A DNA stretch of 8,165 bases from Gammaproteobacteria bacterium (GTDB taxonomy: Bacteria; Pseudomonadota; Gammaproteobacteria; Xanthomonadales; Xanthomonadaceae), in NCBI GenBank assembly GCA_026398715.1, contig JAPLSI010000093.1:1-8165 (forward strand). Reading direction: 5' to 3'. This document shows positions 1 through 6,772 of the stretch, in pieces (the stretch's first letter is position 1; each line of letters starts with the position of its first letter). The translations under genes were made by a program, and so were the position numbers. Under the pieces are notes generated by a model. The model was not told the DNA's origin and searched no databases. It saw only the letters and a program-made list of their open reading frames with translations.

Positions 1-1
1 C

Positions 2-1285
2 AGCCGCATCGATGGCGCGGTGCTGGTCGGCCCCGGGCGACTGCAGGTGAAGGACACGACGCTGGTAAGCGACCGCGGCGTATTGCGCATCCACGGCGAG
101 TACCTGCCTGCCGACAACTTCCGCAGCACGCTGGAAGGACGCGGGGTGTTTCCCGCGGTAGCGGGCGCGCCGCCGGCGCTGCTGACCTTTGCCACGCGCG
201 GCGACCTGGACGATTTCGGATTGTCGCTGGGCGGCCGGGCGCCGGCGCCGGTGTCGTTGACGCTGGCGCTGCGCGATGGCGGCAGCGACCGCCCGCGCTG
301 GACGCTCGATGCCGCCACCACGCAATGGTCGCCTGCGCAAACCGGATTGGCGGACGCGGTACCGATAGCGATGGATATGCACGTGGTCGGCGACGGTGGG
401 AGCGCGAACCTGCGCGGCTCGCTGTCGCGCGATGGCCTGGCGGTGAAGCTGGCGCCGTCGAGATTGATTTTGAACGACGGCATCGTTGCTTTCTCGCCTT
501 TGGCCGTGCGACTGGAACAAGGCGACGTGGCACTGACCGGCGCGGTCGCACTTCGTGGCGACGAGCCGTATTTCAACCTGCGCCTGCGCTCGCGCGCATT
601 GCGGCTGACGCCCGCCGTCACCGACGTGGACGCGCTGCCCGTAACGGCAAGCGGCCAGTTGCGGATGCGTGGCCCCTGGCGCGCCTGGACCGTGGCCGGC
701 GACGTGGACCTGCGTCGCGCCAAGCAGTCGGCCAAGCTGACCGTGGCTGGTCGCGGCGACGCGCGTCGCCTGCTGGTTGAATCCTTGCTTGCGCGCACGC
801 CCAACGGCACGCTGCGCGGCACCGGCGAATTTCATTGGCAGCCGAACCTGCGCGTGGTGGTCGATACCACGCTGGCCGGATTCGATCCGGGTTATCTGTT
901 TCCCGACTACCCGGGCGCGGTAAGCGGCCGCATCACCGGCCGCGCGCAACGCGATGCCGCAGGCAATTGGCAAGGCGACGCAAAGGCAAGCGACCTGCGC
1001 GGCACGCTGCGCAAGCGGCCCTTGCAAGGCCAGGCCGAGCTTCGTTTCGCCGATGCTTCGGCGTCGGGCAAGATCGACCTGCGCATCGGCGACAGCCATG
1101 TGGAGGCGGCAGGCAGCATCGGCGATCGCATGCCGACCTCCAAGGCAATGCGCTGGACTGGGCGCCGTTCAAGGCGGCGACGCTGTCGGCCAAGGGCAAC
1201 TTGCCCGGCAGTGGCGATGGCGGCGACCTGCGTCTTGCGGCTACGGCGCTGGAAGTCTCGGGCACGACGTTCGATCGTGCGGTGA
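2..1285 (+). CDS. tamB: TamB, central part (5' fragment of a frameshifted gene, runs in from the left edge)
   Basis: TamB is a long inner-membrane-anchored periplasmic protein built of repeated beta-strands. It works with the outer-membrane protein TamA and has been linked to outer-membrane protein assembly and phospholipid transport to the outer membrane. Frame 2 is open from the first complete codon, so the start, the N-terminal anchor and roughly 250 residues lie upstream of the window. The visible protein is alternating short hydrophobic/polar strands with many Gly-Asp turns (for example LRGSLSRDGLAVKLAPSRL and VALTGAVALRGDEPYFNLRL), typical of AsmA/TamB beta-taco repeats. Homology-like sequence stops at about 1131 (…AAGSIGDRM). 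Beyond this the frame becomes Arg/Ser/Cys-rich nonsense to the stop at 1285, while frame 1 takes over TamB-like sequence. Identification rests mainly on the continuation in the next entry, which holds the diagnostic C-terminal domain. Confidence 0.85.
   Translation, partial: SRIDGAVLVGPGRLQVKDTTLVSDRGVLRIHGEYLPADNFRSTLEGRGVFPAVAGAPPALLTFATRGDLDDFGLSLGGRAPAPVSLTLALRDGGSDRPRWTLDAATTQWSPAQTGLADAVPIAMDMHVVGDGGSANLRGSLSRDGLAVKLAPSRLILNDGIVAFSPLAVRLEQGDVALTGAVALRGDEPYFNLRLRSRALRLTPAVTDVDALPVTASGQLRMRGPWRAWTVAGDVDLRRAKQSAKLTVAGRGDARRLLVESLLARTPNGTLRGTGEFHWQPNLRVVVDTTLAGFDPGYLFPDYPGAVSGRITGRAQRDAAGNWQGDAKASDLRGTLRKRPLQGQAELRFADASASGKIDLRIGDSHVEAAGSIGDRMPTSKAMRWTGRRSRRRRCRPRATCPAVAMAATCVLRLRRWKSRARRSIVR
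1127..1137 (+). other. Frameshift site in tamB (frame 2 to frame 1)
   Basis: Upstream, frame 2 reads TamB-like …VEAAGSIGDRM. Downstream, frame 1 reads DLQGNALDWAPFKAATLSAK, also TamB-like. The two reading frames are in register for a join here if one base has been lost (or two gained). I cannot tell a real mutation from a sequencing or assembly error. There is no long homopolymer at the site to explain it simply. Confidence 0.8.
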
Positions 1286-3117
1286 TCAACTTGGCCGGCA
1301 GCATCAGTGCGCTTCGCGCCAAAGCCACGCTGTCGGGAAAATCGGGCGAGTTCAGCGCGCAGGCCACGGCCAACCAGGACGGCGAGCAATGGCGCGGACG
1401 GCTGCTGCAGTTGCGCCTTGCGCCGCCGCGCATCGCCGCATGGAATCTTCAATCACCGGTGGCGTGGCGTTATGGCGCGGACACGATCGACCTTGATCGC
1501 GCCTGCCTCGCCTCCACCGGCGACGGCCGTGTCTGTGCGCAGGCAAATGCCTCGCGCATCAGCGTGCAGGGCACGCAACTGCCGTGGGCGTTGGCCGAGC
1601 CCTGGCTGGCCGACACGTCACTGGACCTGGCGCCGTTCGGCACGGTGGATTTCAACGGCGATGTCGTCAGCGACAAGGCGGGTGCCTGGTCGGGCGGCCT
1701 GACGGCGACATCGTCGTCCGGCGGATTGCGGCTGGATCCGTCATCGAAGCAAACGGTGCTGGCGTTCTCCAACCTGCGCGCCAATGCACGATTGCTGGCA
1801 TCGCGACTCACCGTCGGCCTGCAGGCGGGCCTGGAAGAAGGCGGCAGCATCATCGGCGACCTGCGCGTGGATGGCCTGTCGGGCAACGCGCCGATGCAGG
1901 GCAACCTGCGTTTCGACATGCGCCAATTGGATTGGATCGAGTTGTTTTCCGCCGAAGTGGCCGACCCGACCGGGCAACTCACCGGCAACCTTTCGTTCGC
2001 CGGCACGCTGGCTTCGCCGTCCATCGATGGCGAAGCACGGCTGAGCCGGTTTGCGGCCGAACTGCCCGGGCAAGGCGTGGTGTTGAGCGGCGGCGAATTC
2101 ACCTTGCGCGGCGAGCCCGGCGGCGAGGCGCGCATCGAAGGCAGCGTGCAATCGGGCAAGGGTCGCTTGCTGGTGGACGGCAGTTTGAACCTGCGCGACA
2201 AGAACAGCCCGGTGGACCTGCACCTGAGCGGCGTCAACATCACGGTGGCCGACACGCCCGACCTGCAAGCGACGATGAGCCCCGACCTGCGCCTTCGCCG
2301 CAACGATGGCATCTGGCAGGTACGCGGCACGGTCGGCGTGCCGATGGCGCGCCTGGACCTGGAGCGCCTGGACAACAGCGTGTCGGTATCGCCGGACGTG
2401 GTGGTGATCGATCCGCGCGTGCCCGCTTCCGCCAGTGCCTTGTTCTTCGACACCGACGTGGTGCTGCAGCTTGGGGATGACGTGAAGCTGCGCGGCTTCG
2501 GCCTGGACGGCGGACTGACCGGCAGTCTGCGCGTGCGCGACCGGTCCGACCGCGAGGCGCTGATGACGGGCACGCTGAATGTTTCGGGCACCTACATCGC
2601 TTACGGTCGTGCGCTGCAGATCAAGCGCGGCCGCCTGGGTTTCATCAACGCCGCGATCGACAACCCGACGCTGGACATCCTGGCCGAGCGCGAGTTCGAG
2701 TCAGTGACGGTGGGCGTGCGCGTGCGCGGCCTGGCAGCGGCGCCGGAAACCACCATTACTTCCAGCCCCGCGATGGCGACGTCGGAAGCCTTGTCCTGGT
2801 TGATGATCGGCCGGCCGTTGAGCACCGCCAGCGGCTCGCAGCTGCAACAGATCAATGCCAGCTCGCTGGCGCTGAGCGCGGGCACCAACTTGTTGGCGCA
2901 ACGCCTGGGCACGCGGCTGGGCCTGGACACGGCCGACATCGGCGCGACCCGCGCGCTGGGCGAGTCGACCTTCACCATCGGCAAGCAGGTGTCGCCGCGC
3001 TTGTTCGTGAGTTACGGCGTGTCGTTGATCGGCACCGCATCATCGATGCCTGGAATGCGTCGGACCTGCAGTTCAAGAAAGGCAGCTGACTGCCTGTATC
3101 ATCCCCACCTTTACTGA
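1132..3117 (+). CDS. tamB: TamB C-terminal domain (3' fragment of the frameshifted gene, altered C-terminus)
   Basis: This is the frame-1 continuation of TamB. It carries the diagnostic C-terminal TamB domain (Pfam TamB, formerly DUF490), roughly 2100-3036. Hallmarks include SGTYIAYGRALQIKRGRLGF, then a NPTLDILAERE segment, then the helical stretch MATSEALSWLMIGRPL, the Ala/Ser/Leu-rich NASSLALSAGTNLLAQRLG, and SPRLFVSYGVSLIGT. In intact homologues this last motif is normally followed by about 35-40 more residues (GxGQ…LKYLLRxGF… ending near an aromatic residue). Here the frame instead reads ASSMPGMRRTCSSRKAADC to a stop at 3115-3117. No start codon is claimed: the reading begins at the frame switch near 1132. 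The protein may therefore be non-functional as written, or the sequence may contain two errors. Confidence 0.88.
   Translation, partial: ADLQGNALDWAPFKAATLSAKGNLPGSGDGGDLRLAATALEVSGTTFDRAVINLAGSISALRAKATLSGKSGEFSAQATANQDGEQWRGRLLQLRLAPPRIAAWNLQSPVAWRYGADTIDLDRACLASTGDGRVCAQANASRISVQGTQLPWALAEPWLADTSLDLAPFGTVDFNGDVVSDKAGAWSGGLTATSSSGGLRLDPSSKQTVLAFSNLRANARLLASRLTVGLQAGLEEGGSIIGDLRVDGLSGNAPMQGNLRFDMRQLDWIELFSAEVADPTGQLTGNLSFAGTLASPSIDGEARLSRFAAELPGQGVVLSGGEFTLRGEPGGEARIEGSVQSGKGRLLVDGSLNLRDKNSPVDLHLSGVNITVADTPDLQATMSPDLRLRRNDGIWQVRGTVGVPMARLDLERLDNSVSVSPDVVVIDPRVPASASALFFDTDVVLQLGDDVKLRGFGLDGGLTGSLRVRDRSDREALMTGTLNVSGTYIAYGRALQIKRGRLGFINAAIDNPTLDILAEREFESVTVGVRVRGLAAAPETTITSSPAMATSEALSWLMIGRPLSTASGSQLQQINASSLALSAGTNLLAQRLGTRLGLDTADIGATRALGESTFTIGKQVSPRLFVSYGVSLIGTASSMPGMRRTCSSRKAADCLYHPHLY
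3036..3089 (+). other. Alternative frame-3 tail at the end of tamB
   Basis: Switching to frame 3 right after the SLIGT codons gives RIIDAWNASDLQFKKGS and a TGA at 3087-3089. This reads like ordinary protein, unlike the Arg/Cys-rich frame-1 tail. It does not resemble the usual TamB ending either, so it could be the end of another gene joined by a deletion, or a diverged TamB end. The stop would leave 43 bases before the proposed terC start. Confidence 0.4.
3072..3102 (+). promoter_or_regulatory. Weak candidate promoter for the terC gene
   Basis: TATCAT at 3097-3102 matches the sigma70 -10 consensus at five of six bases. The best upstream hexamer is TTCAAG (3072-3077), with a long 19-base spacer. 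It lies about 30 bases before the proposed GTG start. It is weak, overlaps the tamB end, and could be chance. Confidence 0.22.
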
Positions 3118-3132
3118 CCCGTGGACGCCCCT

Positions 3133-3867
3133 GTGGAACTTCTGACCGACCCGCAGATCTGGATCGCCTTCTTGACCCTTACCGCCCTCGAGCTGGTACT
3201 GGGCATCGACAACATCGTCTTCATCTCGATATTGGTCGACAAGCTGCCGCCCGAACAACGCACGCGCGCACGGCGCATCGGCTTGTTCCTGGCGATGTTC
3301 ATGCGGCTGGGCCTGTTGTCGGTACTCAGCTGGCTGGTCGGCCTGACCACGGTGTTGTTCACCGCGCTCAACCATGGCTTCACCGGTCGCGACCTGATCC
3401 TTGCCGGCGGCGGCATCTTCTTGTTGTGGAAGAGCACCGCCGAAATCCACCAGCTGATGGAAGGGCGCGAGGGCCATGCGTCGTCGGCCGTGAAGGCGAC
3501 TTTCGGCGCGATCATCATGCAGATCATCGTGATCGACCTGGTGTTCTCGCTCGATTCAATCATCACCGCGGTGGGCATGGTGGACGAGTTGGCGGTGATG
3601 ATGGCGGCGGTGATCGCGTCGGTGGCGTTGATGATGGCGTTTTCAGGCGCCATCTCGCGCTTCGTGTCCAAGCATCCGACCATCAAGATGCTGGCGCTGG
3701 GTTTCCTGTTCGTCATCGGCGTGGTGCTGGTGGCCGATGGTTTCGGATACCACATTCCCAAGGCCTTCGTGTACGGCGCCATGGCCTTCGCGCTGGTGAT
3801 GGAGATGCTCAACATCCGCATGCGCAAGTCCGCCGCCAAGCCGGTGGACCTGCACGAGAAGTACTAG
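3133..3867 (+). CDS. TerC family integral membrane protein (YgdQ type)
   Basis: This is a polytopic inner-membrane protein of the TerC superfamily, about 244 residues, close in length and sequence to E. coli YgdQ. Members are linked to metal ion handling (manganese efflux, tellurite resistance), but the substrate of the YgdQ branch is not firmly known. Motifs seen are ELVLGIDNIVF near residues 20-30 (the GxDN motif), the cytoplasmic ERxRARRxG-like loop (EQRTRARRIG), MRLGLLS, FLLWKSTAEIH, and the second half IDLVFSLDSIITAVG (SLDS motif). Two acidic intramembrane motifs in a repeated arrangement are typical of the family. About seven hydrophobic segments are visible. I prefer GTG at 3133 (VELLTDPQIW…) because a GGA lies seven bases upstream. 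An in-frame GTG at 3121 would add four residues but has no ribosome binding site. The gene appears intact. It ends against the convergent PAP2 gene, sharing CTAG. Confidence 0.9.
   Translation: MELLTDPQIWIAFLTLTALELVLGIDNIVFISILVDKLPPEQRTRARRIGLFLAMFMRLGLLSVLSWLVGLTTVLFTALNHGFTGRDLILAGGGIFLLWKSTAEIHQLMEGREGHASSAVKATFGAIIMQIIVIDLVFSLDSIITAVGMVDELAVMMAAVIASVALMMAFSGAISRFVSKHPTIKMLALGFLFVIGVVLVADGFGYHIPKAFVYGAMAFALVMEMLNIRMRKSAAKPVDLHEKY
3864..3867. other. CTAG palindrome forming both stop codons of convergent genes
   Basis: The terC-like gene ends in TAG at 3865-3867. The PAP2 gene on the other strand ends in TAG read from 3866 to 3864. The two genes overlap tail to tail by four bases, leaving no room for a terminator between them. 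Confidence 0.9.
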
Positions 3868-4388
3868 AGCAGCCAGGCCACCGTCAGCCCCAGCACCAGG
3901 CCGATGCCCGTGGCGGCGGCCACGTCGCTGGGGTAGTGCACGCCCAGCACCACGCGCGACACGGCAACGCTAAGCGTGAAGGGCAGCAGTATCCAGGCCA
4001 GCATCGGGTAGGCCGCGCAGGCCACCACGCTGAAGCCGACCGCGTGCAGCGTGTGCCCGGACGGAAAGCTGTATTCGTCCAGCGGCGGGATCCAGGCATG
4101 GATGCGATGGTCTTGTGCGAAGGGCCGCGGCCGCCGCGTCCACTGTTTCAGGCGGCGATAAAGCAGCGTCGCCACGCCGCCAACCACGGCCATGCGCGCG
4201 GCGGTATCCAGGCCGCGCCAGCCGTCCACCATCACCAGCGCCAGCATCAGCGCATACCAGAAGGCGCCATCGCCCAAACGGCTGACGGCGCGGAAGTAGA
4301 TTCGCACGGCGCGGCGCGCGCCCCAACGATTGGCCGACAAGCACCATTGATGCTCGCGTGCGCCGAAGCGGACGCGAGCCCCGTTCAC
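3864..4388 (-). CDS. PAP2-family membrane phosphatase
   Basis: This is a 174-residue integral membrane phosphatase of the type 2 phosphatidic acid phosphatase superfamily. Such enzymes remove phosphate from lipid phosphates (phosphatidate, phosphatidylglycerophosphate, undecaprenyl pyrophosphate) at the outer face of the membrane. All three catalytic motifs are present: KQWTRRPRP at 81-89 (K-x6-RP), FPSGHTLH at 108-115 (PSGH, with general acid H112), and SRVVLGVHYPSD at 144-155 (SRxxxGxHxxxD, with nucleophile H151 and D155). Hydrophobic segments surround residues 42-54, 64-78, 115-141 and 157-174. The start is GTG at 4388, fused to the upstream glycosyltransferase stop as GTGA, with a good ribosome binding site just before it. 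This implies translational coupling. The exact substrate is not deducible; diacylglycerol formation for glycolipid synthesis would fit the neighbour but is inference. Confidence 0.92.
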   Translation of the reverse strand: MNGARVRFGAREHQWCLSANRWGARRAVRIYFRAVSRLGDGAFWYALMLALVMVDGWRGLDTAARMAVVGGVATLLYRRLKQWTRRPRPFAQDHRIHAWIPPLDEYSFPSGHTLHAVGFSVVACAAYPMLAWILLPFTLSVAVSRVVLGVHYPSDVAAATGIGLVLGLTVAWLL

Positions 4389-5527
4389 GCGACCTTCCTC
4401 TGCCAGTGCAGTCCTGCCAGTAGCCCCGCGAAGTCCTGCGCTACCTTCATCGGATGCAGCGGTTGCACGCTGGTGCGCGCGGCGTGGCCCATCTGCCGCA
4501 GGTCGGGCGCACCGGCCGTGCGCACGCTGGCCTGCACGAACTGGTCGTGGTCGCCGAACGCCACCACCGCGCCGTGTTCTGCGTGGCGCAGGTGCTCGCG
4601 CGCCGCGCCGTAGTCGAAGGCGACGGTGGCCAGCCCCGAGGCCATGGCTTCGAGCGTGACGTTGCCGAAGGTTTCCGACAGGCTTGAGAACAGGAACATG
4701 TCGCAGCTGGCGTAATGGCGTGACAGGGATTCGCCGCGCTGCACGCCGGCGAAGATCACGTCCGGATGCGCGGCCTGCAACGCGGCGCGCGACGGGCCGT
4801 CGCCCACCAGCACCAACCGCGCACGGGGCTGGCGTTGCTGGATGGCGCGAAAGGCGCGCAAGGCCAGGTCGAGATTCTTTTCAGCCGCGATGCGGCCGAC
4901 GCACAGTACCGCCAAGTCGTCTGCATGCAGGCCCCAGCTTTCGCGCAGGCCTTCGTCGCGCCAGCGTGGATGGAATTGCACCGTGTCCACGGCGCGGCCA
5001 AGCCGATGCACTTTCTTGAAGCCCTGCGCGCGCAATTGCTGCTGCAGTTCCAGCGTCGGCACCAGGGTCGCATCGCCGCGGTTGTGGAAGCGGCGCAGCC
5101 AGTTGAACACCCAGGGCGACAGGAAGCCGAAGCCGTAGTCCTTCGCGTAAGTATCGAAGCGCGTGTGGAATCCGGTGGCTACCGGAATGCCCAACTTGCG
5201 CGCTGCGTTCAAGGCCGACCATCCCAAGGGGCCTTCCGTGGCCACGTAGATGGCGTCCGGCCTTTCCTGTGTCCAACGCGCCTGCAGCCGGCGTCCTGCC
5301 GGCAAGCCGAAGCGCACGCCCGGATAATTGGGCAGTGGCGCGCCAGCGATCAAAACGCGGTCGCGGTCGAAGCGGTCGCTGTCCTCGGGCCGCTCGGTGC
5401 GCACCAGCGCCACCCGATGGTCCATCGCCCGCAGCCCGTGCTCGAGCGACTGCACGGTGAAGGCCACGCCGTTAACCTCCGGCGGGTAGGTTTCAGTGAC
5501 CAGTTCGAAGTGGAGATGGCTTTTCAT
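4385..5527 (-). CDS. GT4-family glycosyltransferase (GT-B fold, lipid mannosyl/glucosyl-transferase type)
   Basis: This is a cytoplasmic or peripheral-membrane retaining glycosyltransferase of about 380 residues, full length for the family. The N-terminal acceptor domain opens with ELVTETYPPEVNGVAFTVQS (the NGV loop) and carries GFHTRFDTYAKDYGFG near residues 119-134. The C-terminal donor domain has VGRIAAEKN (210-218), LVGDGP (240-245) and SETFGNVTLEAMASG (284-298). The last contains the E-x7-E pair that contacts the nucleotide-sugar. The FHTxFxxY and ExFG…LEAMASG pattern resembles the group with bacterial GDP-mannose-dependent lipid mannosyltransferases, SQD2, and glucosyl/glucuronosyl diacylglycerol synthases. 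Donor and acceptor cannot be fixed by eye. I chose ATG at 5527 (MKSHLHFELV) over GTG at 5533; neither has a clear Shine-Dalgarno. Its stop overlaps the PAP2 start (GTGA), so the two genes form one coupled unit. Confidence 0.92.
   Translation of the reverse strand: MKSHLHFELVTETYPPEVNGVAFTVQSLEHGLRAMDHRVALVRTERPEDSDRFDRDRVLIAGAPLPNYPGVRFGLPAGRRLQARWTQERPDAIYVATEGPLGWSALNAARKLGIPVATGFHTRFDTYAKDYGFGFLSPWVFNWLRRFHNRGDATLVPTLELQQQLRAQGFKKVHRLGRAVDTVQFHPRWRDEGLRESWGLHADDLAVLCVGRIAAEKNLDLALRAFRAIQQRQPRARLVLVGDGPSRAALQAAHPDVIFAGVQRGESLSRHYASCDMFLFSSLSETFGNVTLEAMASGLATVAFDYGAAREHLRHAEHGAVVAFGDHDQFVQASVRTAGAPDLRQMGHAARTSVQPLHPMKVAQDFAGLLAGLHWQRKVA
4393..4401 (-). promoter_or_regulatory. Ribosome binding site supporting the GTG start of the PAP2 gene
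   Basis: On the minus strand AGAGGAAGG is followed by TCGC and then the GTG at 4388. It lies inside the last codons of the glycosyltransferase gene and supports the GTG start in the GTGA overlap. Confidence 0.65.
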
Positions 5528-5529
5528 GC

Positions 5530-5553
5530 GCACAGGCTGGCAGGCGCCTGTGC
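5530..5553. repeat. Inverted repeat (7-bp stem) just upstream of the glycosyltransferase start
   Basis: GCACAGG at 5530-5536 and CCTGTGC at 5547-5553 are perfect complements separated by 10 bases. The internal CAGGCGCCTG (5541-5550) is itself a perfect palindrome, giving competing folds. There is no T-run, so it is not a classical intrinsic terminator. On the minus strand it ends two bases before the ATG and could affect translation start. In GC-rich DNA such repeats also arise by chance. Confidence 0.4.
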
Positions 5554-5575
5554 CAGTGGCGTTACCGGCGTGTGA

Positions 5576-5607
5576 CGGCTGGGTTACTCAGCCGCTGCAC
5601 GTGCAGC
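5576..5607. repeat. Hairpin plus 14-bp palindrome at the 3' end of the RDD-pilin gene
   Basis: CGGCTG (5576-5581) and CAGCCG (5589-5594) form a 6-bp stem with a 7-base loop that includes part of the stop codon (5588-5590). Directly adjacent, GCTGCACGTGCAGC (5594-5607) is a perfect 14-bp palindrome encoding the final Cys-Thr-Cys-Ser. Neither is followed by a T-run. They could act as a 3' mRNA structure between the two minus-strand units, but this is uncertain. Confidence 0.35.
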
Positions 5608-6772
5608 TCGACGGGCACCATTTCTGCTTCAGGTCATCGCTGGTGCAGGTCCACTCGATGCTGCCTGCGCTCAGCCTGCCGTCGAAGTACAAATGTTTTC
5701 CGTCAAGCGCGACATTGGCCTTCTGTGGCGCCTGGGACGAGAAGCCCGTCTCGATGCGCCCCGGAGTCTTGCCGACGTCCACGTAACTGACGTAACTGCC
5801 GATGATCTCGCGAGGTTCGGCCAAGCCGGTGCTGGCGTTGGAATCCGGCCAGCCCTCGCGGTTGTTCACGTACTCTCCGACGGCGATCTTGACCCCGTCG
5901 GCCAGGCTGCTCGCCTCGCTGACCTGCGAGCGGATGACGTAGTCCTGGTACTGGCTGATCGAGATGGCGGCCAGGATCGCGATGACCGGTACCATCAGCA
6001 TCATGATCAGGAACGCCACCAGGCAACCGGACAACCCTTGTTTCTGGCGTTCCGGAAAAGACGTGTAAGCCCATTTATCGACCACCTGGGTACCGGCGAC
6101 GAAATCGTGCAGGGCTCGCTTCCTGTCGGTGAATGCCGCCATCAGGAAGCCGATATACAAGGTCAGGTACGAAAGCGCGGCGGCGAACCAGCGACCCAGG
6201 GCATACCCGAAACCGATCCGCCGACCTTCCATGTCGGTGACCTTGATGCCCAGCGCGCGCTTTCCCAGCGTCGCCTGGCCCTCGGAACTTTCCATGCCGG
6301 CGTAGTACAGCGGCGCGGTGACAAGCCAGGCGAGATAGAACAAGGCCTGAAACATGAGGTTGTCGGCAGGATTTGCGATTTCGCTCCCGAACGCCATGAC
6401 CACTACGAGCATCAGCAGGAAAAGCGGCACGCCAAGAACCAGTTGGTCAAGGAACAGCGCGGCCCACCGGCGAACGAAACCCGCAGGCACGACCGCGCCA
6501 TCGCCGCGCTGGGCCTCCGGCGAACCGGGATGCTGCGGCGGCTGGTAGTGATCGCCGGTCCACGCCGACGGAATAGGTGCACTGGACGCGACCGACAGGC
6601 CGAGTTCGGCGGCAAGTTGGGAAATAGGCACCCAGGTAGACAGCCCCTCACGCCAGGCAAGGCTGGTGGGCGACGCGGCATGCAGGCGAATCGCGTCGCG
6701 AACCGCGGCTGCGTCAACGGGGCCGACCTGCGTGCCCGTGCTGTCGATGAAATACCAGATCGCCGTGCTCAT
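5588..6772 (-). CDS. GYF_2 - RDD - type IV pilin-like fusion membrane protein
   Basis: This is a 394-residue, three-part membrane protein. Residues 5-53 match the GYF_2 (DUF4339) pattern: IWYFIDSTGTQVGPV…, then SLAWREGLSTWVPI, with W6, G17-P18, W40 and W47. After a Pro/Ser linker (about 60-95), residues 97-233 form an RDD domain: RRWAALFLDQ, TLGKRALGIKVTDMEGRRIG and DRKRALHDFVAGTQVV, with hydrophobic segments near 105-128, 139-158 and 191-213. Residues 249-394 look like a type IV pilin: a hydrophobic helix with ILAAISISQYQDYVIRSQ, then SEASSLADGVK…, ending in IEWTCTSDDLKQKWCPSSC like the pilin disulfide loop. The prepilin peptidase motif (G before FTLIE) is absent, so the segment is probably an ordinary membrane anchor. 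The ATG start overlaps the upstream stop as ATGA and has a Shine-Dalgarno AAGGGA seven bases before it. Function is unknown. Confidence 0.87.
   Translation of the reverse strand: MSTAIWYFIDSTGTQVGPVDAAAVRDAIRLHAASPTSLAWREGLSTWVPISQLAAELGLSVASSAPIPSAWTGDHYQPPQHPGSPEAQRGDGAVVPAGFVRRWAALFLDQLVLGVPLFLLMLVVVMAFGSEIANPADNLMFQALFYLAWLVTAPLYYAGMESSEGQATLGKRALGIKVTDMEGRRIGFGYALGRWFAAALSYLTLYIGFLMAAFTDRKRALHDFVAGTQVVDKWAYTSFPERQKQGLSGCLVAFLIMMLMVPVIAILAAISISQYQDYVIRSQVSEASSLADGVKIAVGEYVNNREGWPDSNASTGLAEPREIIGSYVSYVDVGKTPGRIETGFSSQAPQKANVALDGKHLYFDGRLSAGSIEWTCTSDDLKQKWCPSSCTCSG

Noticed and set aside
1470..2591. 373-residue minus-strand open frame inside tamB
   Set aside because: Ser/Arg/Pro-rich shadow of the TamB C-terminal domain, whose conserved motifs are on the plus strand.
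3121..3123. GTG as the start of the TerC-family gene
   Set aside because: No Shine-Dalgarno precedes it. The GTG at 3133 has a GGA seven bases upstream and begins at the family-like ELLTDPQIW. The choice is not certain.
3426..4613. 395-residue plus-strand open frame across three genes
   Set aside because: It spans the terC end, PAP2 and part of the glycosyltransferase with Arg/His-rich low-complexity sequence. Each underlying gene has intact catalytic or family motifs.
5538..5555. Intrinsic terminator in the 5530-5590 gap
   Set aside because: Stems exist but no T-run follows on either strand, so a classical terminator is not supported.
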